Shown here piece after piece: positions 7,120-15,684 of a stretch of 29,562 nt of DNA. Source of the stretch: Syntrophaceae bacterium UBA5764 (GTDB lineage Bacteria; Desulfobacterota; Syntrophia; Syntrophales; Smithellaceae); NCBI GenBank assembly GCA_002418825.1, contig DIEW01000031.1:342-29903 (forward strand). The letters are read 5' to 3'. A model generated the notes under the pieces. It was not told the origin of the DNA, ran no database searches, and was given only the letters and a program-made list of their open reading frames with translations. Position numbers and translations under genes: made by a program. Each line of letters starts with the position of its first letter. Position 1 is the first letter of the stretch.

Positions 7120-7725
7120 TTAAATCGTTTTCAGAATATATTTTTCCAGAGCGAAACGAGGCCTGGCCTTGGGTGACTGATCGGGATACCCTACCGGCAG
7201 AAGTATTACCGGATAGATGGTGTCATCCAGCGCGAGGTGCTCTTTTACTTTGTCGCGGTCGAATCTGCCGATCCAGCAGCTGCCTAAACCCAAATCAACC
7301 GCTTTGAGGACGATGTGTTCGATGGCAATCGCCGTGCTCATGGAAAGGTAAGCCTTAGTCATGTTCGTATCCATCACGGGAACGGCACTGGCGGTAGGGT
7401 CGTTCATGTCCATTTCCACGCCATCGAAAACGCCTTCTTTCCGCAGTTCGTTGACCTGCTTTTCTCTCGTCGTGATTGTGGTCAAATCCGCGCAGCAGAC
7501 AAAAATGACCGCGGCCCGGACAATAAATTTATAAGGAGTGCATTTGGCCAAGGTTTCTTTCGCTTCCTGCGATTGCGCCACAATAAAACGTGCGGGCTGC
7601 AGATTCGAGCCCGAAGGCGCAAGACGCGCCGCATCGATCAGTTGCTTTACTGTTTCTGTGGAAATTTTTCCTGGCCTGAATTTGCGGATACTCCGGCGAA
7701 CGGCAATGACGTCCGATAATTCCAT
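7120..7725 (-). CDS. Nitroreductase-family FMN oxidoreductase
   Basis: The 201-residue cytoplasmic flavoprotein shows the nitroreductase fold signatures RRSIRKF (10-16, FMN phosphate contacts), APSGSNLQPARF (36-47), GLGSCWIGRF (146-155) and a C-terminal KARPR (186-190). Members reduce nitro compounds, quinones or enoates with NAD(P)H, and the substrate here is unknown. The start at 7725 is chosen because AGGAGG lies 7 nt upstream, whereas the first in-frame ATG (7731) abuts the ribosome site. It follows the SDR gene after 36 nt on the same strand and probably forms a two-gene redox operon with it. Confidence 0.88.
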   Translation of the reverse strand: MELSDVIAVRRSIRKFRPGKISTETVKQLIDAARLAPSGSNLQPARFIVAQSQEAKETLAKCTPYKFIVRAAVIFVCCADLTTITTREKQVNELRKEGVFDGVEMDMNDPTASAVPVMDTNMTKAYLSMSTAIAIEHIVLKAVDLGLGSCWIGRFDRDKVKEHLALDDTIYPVILLPVGYPDQSPKARPRFALEKYILKTI

Positions 7726-7761
7726 AAACATCCCTCCTGAACATATAAACAGTTAACTTTC

Positions 7762-8562
7762 TTATCCCATAAAAGCCCCGCCATCGATGCTGATTGCCTG
7801 ACCGGTGATGCTTTTTGCTTGTTCCGAGGCCAGGTAAGCGACAAGATAGGCAATTTCTTCGGGAGTTTGCGGGCGCTTCAGCGGCGTGGCGGATTTTACC
7901 CTTGTTTCAAAAATTTCCTCCAGGCTTTTGTCGGCAAAGGGCGCGTAAGATTCTTTGAGCATTTGCGCCAGTTTCTCCCAGCCCGGCGTAAAAACGTAAC
8001 CGGGGCAAACGGCGTTTACCGTGATGTCGAAACGTGCCAGTTCCCGGGCTAAAACCTGAGTTAGACCGATTACGCCGAATTTGGCCGCGCAGTACGCGCC
8101 AATAAGCGCTTCCCCGGTTTTACCGGAAACGGAGGATATGTTGATTATGCGCCCTTTTTTGCTTTTAGTCATTACCTGCGCGGCGGCGCGGCAGCACAAG
8201 AAAGCGCTTTTGAGATTTATATCGATGGTTTTGTCCCAATTATCGATAAGTATTTCGGTAACATAGCCGGTGCCGAAACCGCCGCCGACATTATTTACGA
8301 GAATATCAATTGTACCGTAGGTTTCCAGCGAGCGCTGCACCATCGCGCCTACATCATCGGAATTTATCGCGTTAAACCCAATGGCCATACCGCTGCCGCC
8401 CGTTTTTTTGATTTCCCGGATAACTTGCGCAGCATCATCTTTATTCAAATCGGCGACGACAACTTTTGCCCCCTCGGCGGCCAGACATAAGGAAATTGCC
8501 CGGCCGATACCGTTTCCTCCGCCCGTGATCACGGCAATTTTGTCTTTGATTTTTAAATCCAT
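7762..8562 (-). CDS. Short-chain dehydrogenase/reductase (FabG-like)
   Basis: NAD(P)-dependent oxidoreductase of the classical SDR family, 266 residues. It has the Rossmann motif TGGGNGIG (13-20), NNVGG (90-94, in place of the usual NNAG), catalytic Ser144 in NISSVSG, Tyr157 and Lys161 in AYCAAK, and a C-terminal ITGQAISIDGG (252-262) typical of FabG-type enzymes. Asp38 at the end of beta-2 (VVVADLN) favours NAD over NADP by family rules. Candidate substrates are 3-oxoacyl or 3-hydroxyacyl thioesters, given the thiolase and carboxyltransferase nearby, but this is inference. AAAGGG precedes ATG 8562. The gene is first in a presumed operon with the nitroreductase. Confidence 0.9.
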   Translation of the reverse strand: MDLKIKDKIAVITGGGNGIGRAISLCLAAEGAKVVVADLNKDDAAQVIREIKKTGGSGMAIGFNAINSDDVGAMVQRSLETYGTIDILVNNVGGGFGTGYVTEILIDNWDKTIDINLKSAFLCCRAAAQVMTKSKKGRIINISSVSGKTGEALIGAYCAAKFGVIGLTQVLARELARFDITVNAVCPGYVFTPGWEKLAQMLKESYAPFADKSLEEIFETRVKSATPLKRPQTPEEIAYLVAYLASEQAKSITGQAISIDGGAFMG

Positions 8563-8727
8563 TTTTCGCCCTTTGTTTACTCGCCGGGTAATTTATCATA
8601 AAAAAGCAAAATTACAAATTTTGAATTGTCACTTGCGGGATTTTTATTAATAAAAAAATTTGCGTCACCGCATTATATGGTTTAATAGTATATAAATTTA
8701 TCGTATGCGGGAACTAAGGAGGTTTTT

Positions 8728-9618
8728 ATGTCAGAATTACTCAAAATGCTAGGTTGTCGTTACCCAATCATTCAGGGGCCAATCGGTATGTTCAATAGTC
8801 CCAAAATGATTGCCTCTGTGTCGGAGGCGGGCGCTTACGGAATGCTGGCGCTTGGTTTTATAAATAATCTGGACGAGGTAAAAAAACTTGTCGATGAGAT
8901 AAGAGCGCTCACTGATAAGCCATTTGGCGCCAATATCATGTTGATTAATCCGAATAATGCGGAAATTCTTAAAGTATTGGCCGAAGCGGGCGTCAGCACG
9001 GTTACCACATCAGTAGGTTCTCCCAAAGAGGTGTATCCGGTAATTCACGGTCTGGGGATGAAGGGAATTCATGTGGTTTTGGCTCTGCCACACGCGTTAG
9101 CGGCGGTAAAGGCCGGCGCAGATGCTTTGGTTGTTGTCGGCTCCGAAGCAGGTGGCCTCCGTTCTCGTAACCCAGAGTCTTCCACAATGGTACTGGTGCC
9201 GCTGGTGGCTGACAATGTTAAAGTTCCCATTGTCGCCGCCGGGGGGATTGCGGATTCCCGCGGCTATAGAGCGGCGCTGGCATTGGGCGCGCAGGGAGTG
9301 CAGGTGGGCACAAGATTTTTGGCCTCCGCAGAAAGCCCCGCATCAGAACACTGGAAAAAAACAATTGTCGAATGCGGCGACGGCGGCACTGATTTAATTC
9401 CCGCTCTTAATATGAGGGTGGCGCAGAGAATTATTGTCACGCCCTGGATTAAACAAAAGATGTCCGATCCGGCAGTAAAAAATATTGCTGATGAACTGGA
9501 GATTAATCCGGATAAAACCGGCAATTATGAACGCGCCGCTTTTGGCGGAGGGCAGGTAAGCGCCTTGATAAAAGATATCAAAGCGATTAAGGAAATTATC
9601 CGGGAAATGGTTTCCTAA
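8728..9618 (+). CDS. Nitronate monooxygenase / FabK-like enoyl reductase flavoprotein
   Basis: The 296-residue TIM-barrel FMN protein of the NMO/2-nitropropane dioxygenase family shows PIIQGPIG (13-20), GANIMLINP (67-75), GSEAGG (138-143), AAGGIADSRG (170-179) and GTRFLASAES (194-203). In nitronate monooxygenases the EAGG motif is normally followed by a catalytic His; here it reads EAGGLRSR, so nitronate oxidation is doubtful. An enoyl-ACP or enoyl-CoA reductase role (FabK type) or an unknown reaction is as likely. AAGGAGG sits 5 nt before ATG 8728. It is first in a three-gene operon, with 24 nt to the acyl-CoA carboxyltransferase gene. Confidence 0.85.
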   Translation: MSELLKMLGCRYPIIQGPIGMFNSPKMIASVSEAGAYGMLALGFINNLDEVKKLVDEIRALTDKPFGANIMLINPNNAEILKVLAEAGVSTVTTSVGSPKEVYPVIHGLGMKGIHVVLALPHALAAVKAGADALVVVGSEAGGLRSRNPESSTMVLVPLVADNVKVPIVAAGGIADSRGYRAALALGAQGVQVGTRFLASAESPASEHWKKTIVECGDGGTDLIPALNMRVAQRIIVTPWIKQKMSDPAVKNIADELEINPDKTGNYERAAFGGGQVSALIKDIKAIKEIIREMVS

Positions 9619-9642
9619 AAAAATATATGGAGTGAATGATAA

Positions 9643-11265
9643 ATGAAAATAAAGGAAAAAGAAAAAAATAACACGCTGGCTGAAAAGGAGGCCGGAAAGG
9701 AAATTTTACGCGCGGATTTGGCGGAAGTAATCAAAAGATATTCATATGGCCTGGATAAAAATCGCCCTGATGTTGTGGCCAAAAGAGCGCAGAAAAACCA
9801 GCGCACGGCGCGCGCCAATGTGGAAGACCTTTTTGACGCGGGCAGTTTTAGCGAATACGGAGCGCTGACCGTTGCGGCGCAGCGCGGCCGCCGTTCATTG
9901 GATGATTTAATCAGCAAAACCCCCGGTGACGGTTTGATTGCGGGTATCGGCACAATAAACGGGAACTTGTTTTCCTCCACGAAATCACGTTGCATGGTTC
10001 TGGCTTATGACTACAGCGTTCTGGCCGGCACGCAGGGTTTTTTCAATCATAAAAAAAAGGACCGCATGCTTGTCCTGGCGCATGAGCAGCGCATTCCATT
10101 AGTCTTGCTTGCGGAAGGCGGCGGCGGTCGTCCTGGCGATGTCGATGCCGCAGGTATCTCGGTGGCCGGTCTGGATTTGAAGACATTCAGTTTGTTTGGC
10201 GGTCTCAGTGGTAAGGTGCCGGTAGTGGGTGTTGTGTCGGGTATGTGCTTTGCGGGCAATGCCGCACTTTTAGGCTGCTGCGATGTTATTATCGCCGCGA
10301 AAAATTCCAATATCGGCATGGGCGGTCCGGTGATGATCGAAGGCGGGGGACTGGGCGTGTTCAAGCCGGAAGAAATAGGTCCCATGGATGTGCAGACGCA
10401 AAACGGCGTCGTGGATATCGAGGTGGCCGACGATGTGGAAATGATCGCCGTTACAAAAAAATACCTTTCTTATTTTCAGGGGGATATTCCCAAATGGGAG
10501 GCTGGTGATCAGCTGCGCCTGCGTAAATTAATCCCGGAAAGCAGACGGCGTGCTTACGATGTACGCGTCGTTATTAAGGCGCTGGCCGACACCGACTCCT
10601 TTCTCGAGTTGCGTCCCAAATTTGGCCAATGCATGGTCACGGGTTTTATCAGAATTGAAGGCAGGCCTTTGGGAGTTATCGCCAACAACTGTATGCACAT
10701 GGCCGGTGCCATCGAGGCGGAAGGTGCGGACAAAGCGGCGCGGCTGATGCAGATTTGTCAGGCGCATAAGATTCCAATTATTTCCCTGTGCGATACGCCC
10801 GGTTTTATGGTGGGACCGGAAATAGAAAAGCGTGCGCAGGTTCGTCATGTGTGCCGCATGTTTGTCATTGGTTCTCATTTGACCGTGCCTTATTTTACAA
10901 TTGTCCTGCGCCGCGGTTACGGCCTGGGCGCGATGGCGATGGCCAGAGGCGGTTTCCATGATTCGTTCTTTATCGCTTCCTGGCCCTCCGGTGAATTCGG
11001 CGGCATGGGACTGGAAGGGGCAGTCAAAGCGGGTTTCAGAAAAGAGCTGGAAGCGGTAAAAGATCCGGCCGAACGCGAAGCGCTTTATGAAAAACTCGTT
11101 GCCCAGCTTTATGAGATGGGCAAAGCCGTCAATATGGCTCAACATCTGGAAATCGACGCCGTGATTGATCCGGCTGATACACGCAAATGGATTATCCGCG
11201 GGTTAAACTCCGCATCCGTGCGACAGGCGGATGAAGGCGGACACTCTTATGTTGATCCGTGGTAA
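9643..11265 (+). CDS. Acyl-CoA carboxyltransferase subunit (PccB/GcdA-like)
   Basis: Transfers carboxyl groups between carboxybiotin and an acyl-CoA. The 540-residue protein consists of two crotonase-fold halves (about 40-290 and 300-525). The acyl-CoA oxyanion site is at GGGGRPGD (159-166) and the second-half carboxybiotin site at DTPGFMVGPEIEKRA (384-398), with YGLGAMAM (426-433) and the closing DPADTR (509-514). No biotin carboxylase, biotin carrier or membrane decarboxylase subunit lies in this window. It may pair with subunits encoded elsewhere, either as propionyl/methylcrotonyl-type carboxylase beta or as the alpha subunit of a glutaconyl-CoA-type decarboxylase. A short Lys/Glu-rich N-terminal extension (1-20) is unusual. 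GGAG lies about 11 nt before the ATG. It sits between the FabK-like and TIGR04076 genes in one operon. Confidence 0.9.
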   Translation: MKIKEKEKNNTLAEKEAGKEILRADLAEVIKRYSYGLDKNRPDVVAKRAQKNQRTARANVEDLFDAGSFSEYGALTVAAQRGRRSLDDLISKTPGDGLIAGIGTINGNLFSSTKSRCMVLAYDYSVLAGTQGFFNHKKKDRMLVLAHEQRIPLVLLAEGGGGRPGDVDAAGISVAGLDLKTFSLFGGLSGKVPVVGVVSGMCFAGNAALLGCCDVIIAAKNSNIGMGGPVMIEGGGLGVFKPEEIGPMDVQTQNGVVDIEVADDVEMIAVTKKYLSYFQGDIPKWEAGDQLRLRKLIPESRRRAYDVRVVIKALADTDSFLELRPKFGQCMVTGFIRIEGRPLGVIANNCMHMAGAIEAEGADKAARLMQICQAHKIPIISLCDTPGFMVGPEIEKRAQVRHVCRMFVIGSHLTVPYFTIVLRRGYGLGAMAMARGGFHDSFFIASWPSGEFGGMGLEGAVKAGFRKELEAVKDPAEREALYEKLVAQLYEMGKAVNMAQHLEIDAVIDPADTRKWIIRGLNSASVRQADEGGHSYVDPW

Positions 11266-11286
11266 AAAAACACAAAGGAGGTCGCC

Positions 11287-11556
11287 ATGTTTGATATCAA
11301 ATGTACCGTTAAATCGGTCAAAGGTTTTTGCGCGGCGGGCTGTAAGCCGGGCGATTATTTTTTTATCAAAGACGGCCTGATGATTGAACAGGGCAATATA
11401 AAAGGTTTGTGCCTTTACGCGTTGCCTGCGCTTTTGCCCTATTTGACGGCTTATTGCCGTCAGACGCCCGATGACGACTGGATTAACGACAAGAAAGAAC
11501 TGCAGTGCCCCGACAATGACAATGCGGTAATCTTTGGTTTGGAAAGAATGAAATAG
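11287..11556 (+). CDS. TIGR04076 family protein
   Basis: The 89-residue protein has the pattern of the uncharacterised TIGR04076 family: an N-terminal CTVKSVKGFCAAGCKPGD (6-23), a central GLCLYALPALLPYL helix and a C-terminal QCPDNDNAVIFGLERM. Cys15, Cys19 and Cys74 are candidates for metal or cluster binding. AAAGGAGG precedes the ATG by about 5 nt, and the gene starts 21 nt after the carboxyltransferase stop. It is therefore the third gene of that operon and may serve the same acyl-CoA pathway. Members often sit beside flavin or CoA enzymes, but no reaction is known. Confidence 0.85.
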   Translation: MFDIKCTVKSVKGFCAAGCKPGDYFFIKDGLMIEQGNIKGLCLYALPALLPYLTAYCRQTPDDDWINDKKELQCPDNDNAVIFGLERMK

Positions 11557-11636
11557 GGCTCGTTTCGTGGTACAAAGAAAAGAAAGGGAAAAGCACAGGC
11601 GGACTTAGCCGGGGAAATAAGCCGGGAGGATATCTT

Positions 11637-12068
11637 TTAGTTTTGGTTTGTTTCCCCTTTGTTTTCTTTGTTTAAATTAAGTTCGAGATCATCAAGGACA
11701 TCCGTCAGACTTTCCGACTTGTCGATAACAATGGTGGAATCCGCCAGCGCACCCTGCTGAGCGGCAGAAGTGACGGCGGATTTTCTTGTTTGGCTTATCT
11801 GCCAGGAGTCTTCGGCGGAAAGCACCATCCAGTTGCTGAGGTCGAATTGAATATCGCGCACTTGGGGGATAGCGGAAATTTCTTTGACGATGTTCTCAAT
11901 TTCTTTGTGGGAATAATCTCTGTCCGGCTGGGCCAGTTCTCCGGAAAGGTAAACGGTTGCGCCCATAAAGGAATAGTCGATTTTAGATAAATCAGCGTCA
12001 TGGCGGGTGAAAATCATCCGGACCTTTTGGTTGATTTCATAGCGGGACGGTGTTTCATTCTGCGGCAT
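11637..12068 (-). CDS. BON-like domain protein
   Basis: The 143-residue protein has no signal peptide. Residues about 10-78 follow the alpha-beta-beta-alpha-beta pattern of a BON domain: a helix EINQKVRMIF, a strand pair around ATVYLSGEL, a helix HKEIENIVKEI and a final strand QVRDIQFDL. BON modules usually bind phospholipid or membranes. The C-terminal 65 residues are low-complexity, acidic and Asn/Lys-rich. AAGG lies about 9 nt upstream of ATG 12068. It is convergent with the operon to its left and divergent from the M28 peptidase gene. The function is unknown. Confidence 0.65.
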   Translation of the reverse strand: MPQNETPSRYEINQKVRMIFTRHDADLSKIDYSFMGATVYLSGELAQPDRDYSHKEIENIVKEISAIPQVRDIQFDLSNWMVLSAEDSWQISQTRKSAVTSAAQQGALADSTIVIDKSESLTDVLDDLELNLNKENKGETNQN

Positions 12069-12288
12069 ATTTTCTGCCTTTTGGTATTAATTACTTTAAA
12101 TTATTGATTATTGCAAGGATTGGATTATGGTTTGAATAATTATGTTTGTTGAGGCATGAGAAGTGAAAAACCGGGGTTAAACTTTGTGTAAAAAAATGTT
12201 GAATAATAAGTCGGTATAAATCATCGTTTAAGAGATGCCGTCTTTTGTGCGGTTTATTTTTTTCGCCCGGAGGCAAAGGAGGTGTTTG

Positions 12289-13524
12289 ATGTTCAAAATG
12301 GAAATTACGTCCATTGATGTTCGTGAAACGATTGCTTTTACGCGGCGGATTGTCGACGAATGCGGAGCGCGCCTGACCGGTTCGCCCGCCTGCAAAAAAG
12401 CAGCGCTGCTTATCAGGGATGAACTGAAGAAACATTGCGACCGCGTGGAAATCGAGGAATTTGATGTAAGGCCGGAAGCTTTCCGCGCGCTCCTCAAGAC
12501 GGCAGCCGTTGTTTACACTCTGTCCGTTTTTTTGCTTTATTTTGACTATCTGCTTCTTTCCGCTGTGGGCTTTCTTTTGGTTACTCTGGCGGTTGTCGGC
12601 CAGATATTTTTTTACTGGCAGATTTTCGAACCTTTCTGCAAAAGAATGAAAGGTTATAATGTTTTCGGCACGATTGAGCCGGCGGAACAAGCAAAGCAGC
12701 AGATACTCCTCAGCGGCCACCATGACAGCGCCCATGAATTCCGATTTCTCAAACGGTTTCAGAAACTCTACGCTTTGCGGATAATTCCGGCCATGCTGGC
12801 GGTGTTGGCCGCGCCCGTTTTCGCCTGGATATGGGTTTATTACCGCTTTGCGCTGGATAGTGTTCCGGCGTTTGGCATTTTCTTTCAATATGGTGTTTTG
12901 ATAAGCCTTGTTTTCGTCGCGCCGATGTATTTTTTTATGTCCGATGAGGCGACGCCAGGGGCGGGAGACAACATGATTGCCACCGCGATGATTATAAAGC
13001 TGGCGCAGCTTTTCCAAAAAGCTCGTCAGGCCAACGCCGACTTTCTGCGGCACACAAGACTTATAATTCTCAGCACGGACGCGGAGGAAGCGGGGCTGCG
13101 CGGTGCGCGCGCCTTCGCCCGGCGGCACAAGAAAGAGTTGCTGACGCCGGCCTCCTTCAATTTCAACATCGACAGTATTTACAATCTTACGGAACTGCAG
13201 TTTCTGACGACGGACATAAACAGCACGATCCGTCTTTCCAAAAAAATGGCGGCTCAGTGCAGGGAAATTGCCGCCGGTCTGGGCTATACGACGAGGCTTT
13301 TTGCAATAACGCCCGGCGGCGGGGGAACCGACGCGGCGGAATTCGCCCGCGTCGGTGTTCAGGCCACAACACTGATCGGCATGCCGACAGCGTTAATTCG
13401 GGATAAAATGGTGTATCATACGCTCGATGACACAGTTGAACACATTGAACCCGCGGCGGTGGAGGCATCGCTGAAAATAGCGCTGAAATATATTCTGGAA
13501 AAGGAGCGTGAGGCCTCCGCATGA
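12289..13524 (+). CDS. Membrane-embedded M28-family zinc peptidase
   Basis: The 411-residue protein carries the two-zinc aminopeptidase set of family M28: His145 and Asp146 in SGHHDSAHE, bridging Asp227 in GAGDNM, catalytic/ligand Glu266-Glu267 in DAEEAGLRG, Asp295 in NIDSIYN and His377 in VYHTLDD. Unlike soluble M28 enzymes it has two hydrophobic hairpins. One (about 70-112) precedes the first ligand. The other (about 163-217) is inserted between the first ligands and Asp227. Both hairpins return to the same side, so the zinc site would lie on one face of the membrane. There is no signal peptide. ATG 12289 is preceded by AAAGGAGG with 6 nt spacing, which rules out the earlier frame start at 12235. 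The preceding 220-bp gap separates it from the divergent BON-like gene. Confidence 0.88.
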   Translation: MFKMEITSIDVRETIAFTRRIVDECGARLTGSPACKKAALLIRDELKKHCDRVEIEEFDVRPEAFRALLKTAAVVYTLSVFLLYFDYLLLSAVGFLLVTLAVVGQIFFYWQIFEPFCKRMKGYNVFGTIEPAEQAKQQILLSGHHDSAHEFRFLKRFQKLYALRIIPAMLAVLAAPVFAWIWVYYRFALDSVPAFGIFFQYGVLISLVFVAPMYFFMSDEATPGAGDNMIATAMIIKLAQLFQKARQANADFLRHTRLIILSTDAEEAGLRGARAFARRHKKELLTPASFNFNIDSIYNLTELQFLTTDINSTIRLSKKMAAQCREIAAGLGYTTRLFAITPGGGGTDAAEFARVGVQATTLIGMPTALIRDKMVYHTLDDTVEHIEPAAVEASLKIALKYILEKEREASA

Positions 13525-13612
13525 CATGGTGCGACTTTACGGGAAAGTTGATTTTTCAATAATTGACGGAGATTTGTATTGCGCGAACGGGCGCGCGGAA
13601 AAAAACCGTGCT

Positions 13613-14572
13613 TTACGGCCACGATTTTTCCAGAGCGGTTTTGTTGTCAATGAGCAGGCGCAGGTAATCCATCTCCAGCGATATCATTTCCGTATCGTTG
13701 CGGCGCAGCCATTCGACCAGCCACGCGAAACGCAGCGCGATGATAAATTCCGTCAGATATTTCCAGCTTTCTTTGGAGATAATCCCGGATTTTTTCATTT
13801 CGGCAATGAAGCTTACAACCAGGTCTGCCGTGAGACTTCGCGGGTCTTCCACGCCGACACATCCGATTAAAAGAGCCGCGTCATAGAGTTCGCTTTTGTA
13901 ACCGGAAAATTCCCAGTCAATGACGCGTTTGATGTCCTCATCGGACCAGATGACGTTCAGCGGATGATAATCGCCGTGGCAAAAGGCAACGGGAAGTTTT
14001 TCATAAGCGCGCATAAAATCTTTTTCCAGAAAATCGGCAACACTGTTGATTTCGGCGCTGATATTCTTGTTGTAGAGATTAATTTCACGGATTAATTTGT
14101 AGATATAATGTTTCAGCGAAAAAACATCATCCGCTTTGGCCGCAAGCAGATTTTTCGCTTTGCCTTGCAGTTCGACGAGAAAATTGGCCAGCGCCTTGCC
14201 GCGCCATTGTTCGTAGATATAGGTTTCTCGATTAAGCGCGATGCCTTCCGCGAAAGGAGCGATCTGCCAAAAATCATTTTGGTGGTTGATAATAAATTCG
14301 CCTTGTTTATTCGCCATGTATGGCTGAATACGGGAGAGATTATTTCGGGATAAAATATCAAGTGCCGCGGCAATAGCTTTTTTCCGTTCAAGAGAATTTG
14401 CAGGAATTTGTTCCAGTAAAAAATATCTGCCGATTTCATCTTCCAAAACAACGCGGAAGACGGAGCGTTCCGGGCTTCCCTGCACGGGAATATCGTGGCG
14501 CAATTTCTTCAGGCGCACCTGCCACAGCCGCGCTACTTCTTTCAGCGTTTGTGCGTCGAATGAAGTCGTCAT
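13613..14572 (-). CDS. APH/choline-kinase-like phosphotransferase
   Basis: The 319-residue protein-kinase-fold small-molecule kinase has the Brenner loop CHGDYHPLNVIW (198-209; catalytic Asp201, Asn206), followed by VIDWEFSG (217-224; metal-binding Asp219) and the typical YDAALL helix. The N-lobe (about 1-100) is divergent, as in CotS/HSK/choline kinase relatives, so the substrate cannot be named. Its start ATG overlaps the stop of the upstream alpha/beta-hydrolase gene by 4 nt (ATGA). Translation is therefore probably coupled, and the two enzymes likely act on the same compound or pathway, for example a phospholipid head group. It is convergent with the M28 gene. Confidence 0.85.
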   Translation of the reverse strand: MTTSFDAQTLKEVARLWQVRLKKLRHDIPVQGSPERSVFRVVLEDEIGRYFLLEQIPANSLERKKAIAAALDILSRNNLSRIQPYMANKQGEFIINHQNDFWQIAPFAEGIALNRETYIYEQWRGKALANFLVELQGKAKNLLAAKADDVFSLKHYIYKLIREINLYNKNISAEINSVADFLEKDFMRAYEKLPVAFCHGDYHPLNVIWSDEDIKRVIDWEFSGYKSELYDAALLIGCVGVEDPRSLTADLVVSFIAEMKKSGIISKESWKYLTEFIIALRFAWLVEWLRRNDTEMISLEMDYLRLLIDNKTALEKSWP

Positions 14573-15477
14573 GTTGTTATTTTGTGATTTTCCCTATCGT
14601 GTTTATTTTTTGTGGTTGTGCGGATATCCTGTTCAAGGGCGTTGATATCGGCAAGCAGGTGTTCTGAGTGCATATAGAAATTTGACGGACACTCGTTTAA
14701 TTTGGAGCAGGGTAGCCGTTTGGCAATCAACAGAAGATTATTCAGATCGTGCAGCTTGTCGGAAAGAGCGTAGGCAACGGCGACGGGAACGCGTATCGTT
14801 TCGATGCTTTCCCATACCTGATATTTCCCCAGAATAACCGAACGCGCGGAATGTTTCAGCCGCGAGGGATTAACCGTTTTCAGCATCTTTTTGTAACGCT
14901 CCATTTGTTCGGGCTCTTTTTCGGCGTCCACGCGGAAATGCCGCAGATACCATTTCAGGAAATAGGTGAAAGGTCTGTAAAAACAGACAGGCAAGGATAA
15001 AATCCACCAAAGAGGGCGCGGCGCGGCAAATTCGCTGTTTGGCCCCACCAAAAAAGCGCTGCCGACATTGAGTCTTCCTTTTTTCATCGCCTCCAGGAGC
15101 GATGTCGCGCCCAGTGAGCTTCCGCAGGCAATTGTTTGCGGGCAGTTCAAGCCGAAGTGCTCGGCGACTTTGATGATGTCCTCCGCGTTTTGATAAATGC
15201 TAAAGTCGTCATCTTCCAGGAGATTCTCGTTTTCAATTATCGCGGATTCCTTCTCCCTTGTTTCCAAGTAATAAACATCGCGCTCACCGGCCAAGGCCCT
15301 GATGAACGGCACCCAACCGGAGAAGGAAGAAATCCATCCGGCGACAAAAAGGACAGGGGACTTGTCTTGCGCCGCGGACTGCCTAAAGGCCATGACTTTG
15401 AGCCGCACCGACTTGTCAACGGCTACAAATTCTTCACGGTATTCTACTCCTTTGATTTCACCGCATGGACTGTTCAT
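14569..15477 (-). CDS. Alpha/beta hydrolase
   Basis: The 302-residue cytoplasmic protein with the alpha/beta-hydrolase fold has an oxyanion region FVAGWISS (44-51), nucleophile elbow GSSLGA with Ser121, a probable acid Asp in ALSDKLHD and a probable base His in MHSEHLLAD. It has a largely helical, aromatic-rich lid region (about 150-200). The substrate is unknown. The upstream Shine-Dalgarno is weak (AGAGA). The gene ends by overlapping the ATG of the phosphotransferase by 4 nt, so the two form a tightly coupled operon. Upstream is a 207-bp gap to the purine-permease remnant, with no clear promoter consensus. Confidence 0.82.
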   Translation of the reverse strand: MNSPCGEIKGVEYREEFVAVDKSVRLKVMAFRQSAAQDKSPVLFVAGWISSFSGWVPFIRALAGERDVYYLETREKESAIIENENLLEDDDFSIYQNAEDIIKVAEHFGLNCPQTIACGSSLGATSLLEAMKKGRLNVGSAFLVGPNSEFAAPRPLWWILSLPVCFYRPFTYFLKWYLRHFRVDAEKEPEQMERYKKMLKTVNPSRLKHSARSVILGKYQVWESIETIRVPVAVAYALSDKLHDLNNLLLIAKRLPCSKLNECPSNFYMHSEHLLADINALEQDIRTTTKNKHDRENHKITT

Positions 15478-15684
15478 AATGGTCTCTGTTTTTCGAGAAG
15501 GGAAGCGTTTTTTGAGTGATTGAGTCTAAGACAGGTTCTGCCGCCTGTCAATAAAAGATTGAGCCTTTAAAGAGGTTGCCCCCGTGAGGTTAAAGTGCAA
15601 ATGACATTGGATATTGTCGTGTTATTATAATAAATCCTGCGTGTTTGTTCCGCGCGGAAACACCTTTTTTGTGAAGCGTGATTG

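Noticed and set aside
10528..11145. 205-codon minus-strand frame
   Set aside because: Antisense to the carboxyltransferase.
12091..13128. 345-codon minus-strand frame
   Set aside because: Antisense to the M28 peptidase, whose zinc motifs and ribosome site are clear; the shadow has no family character.
13580..13612. GC-rich hairpin GCGCG...CGCGC between convergent genes
   Set aside because: The A-run follows it on the plus strand and the matching T-run precedes it on the minus strand, so it is not a terminator in either direction.
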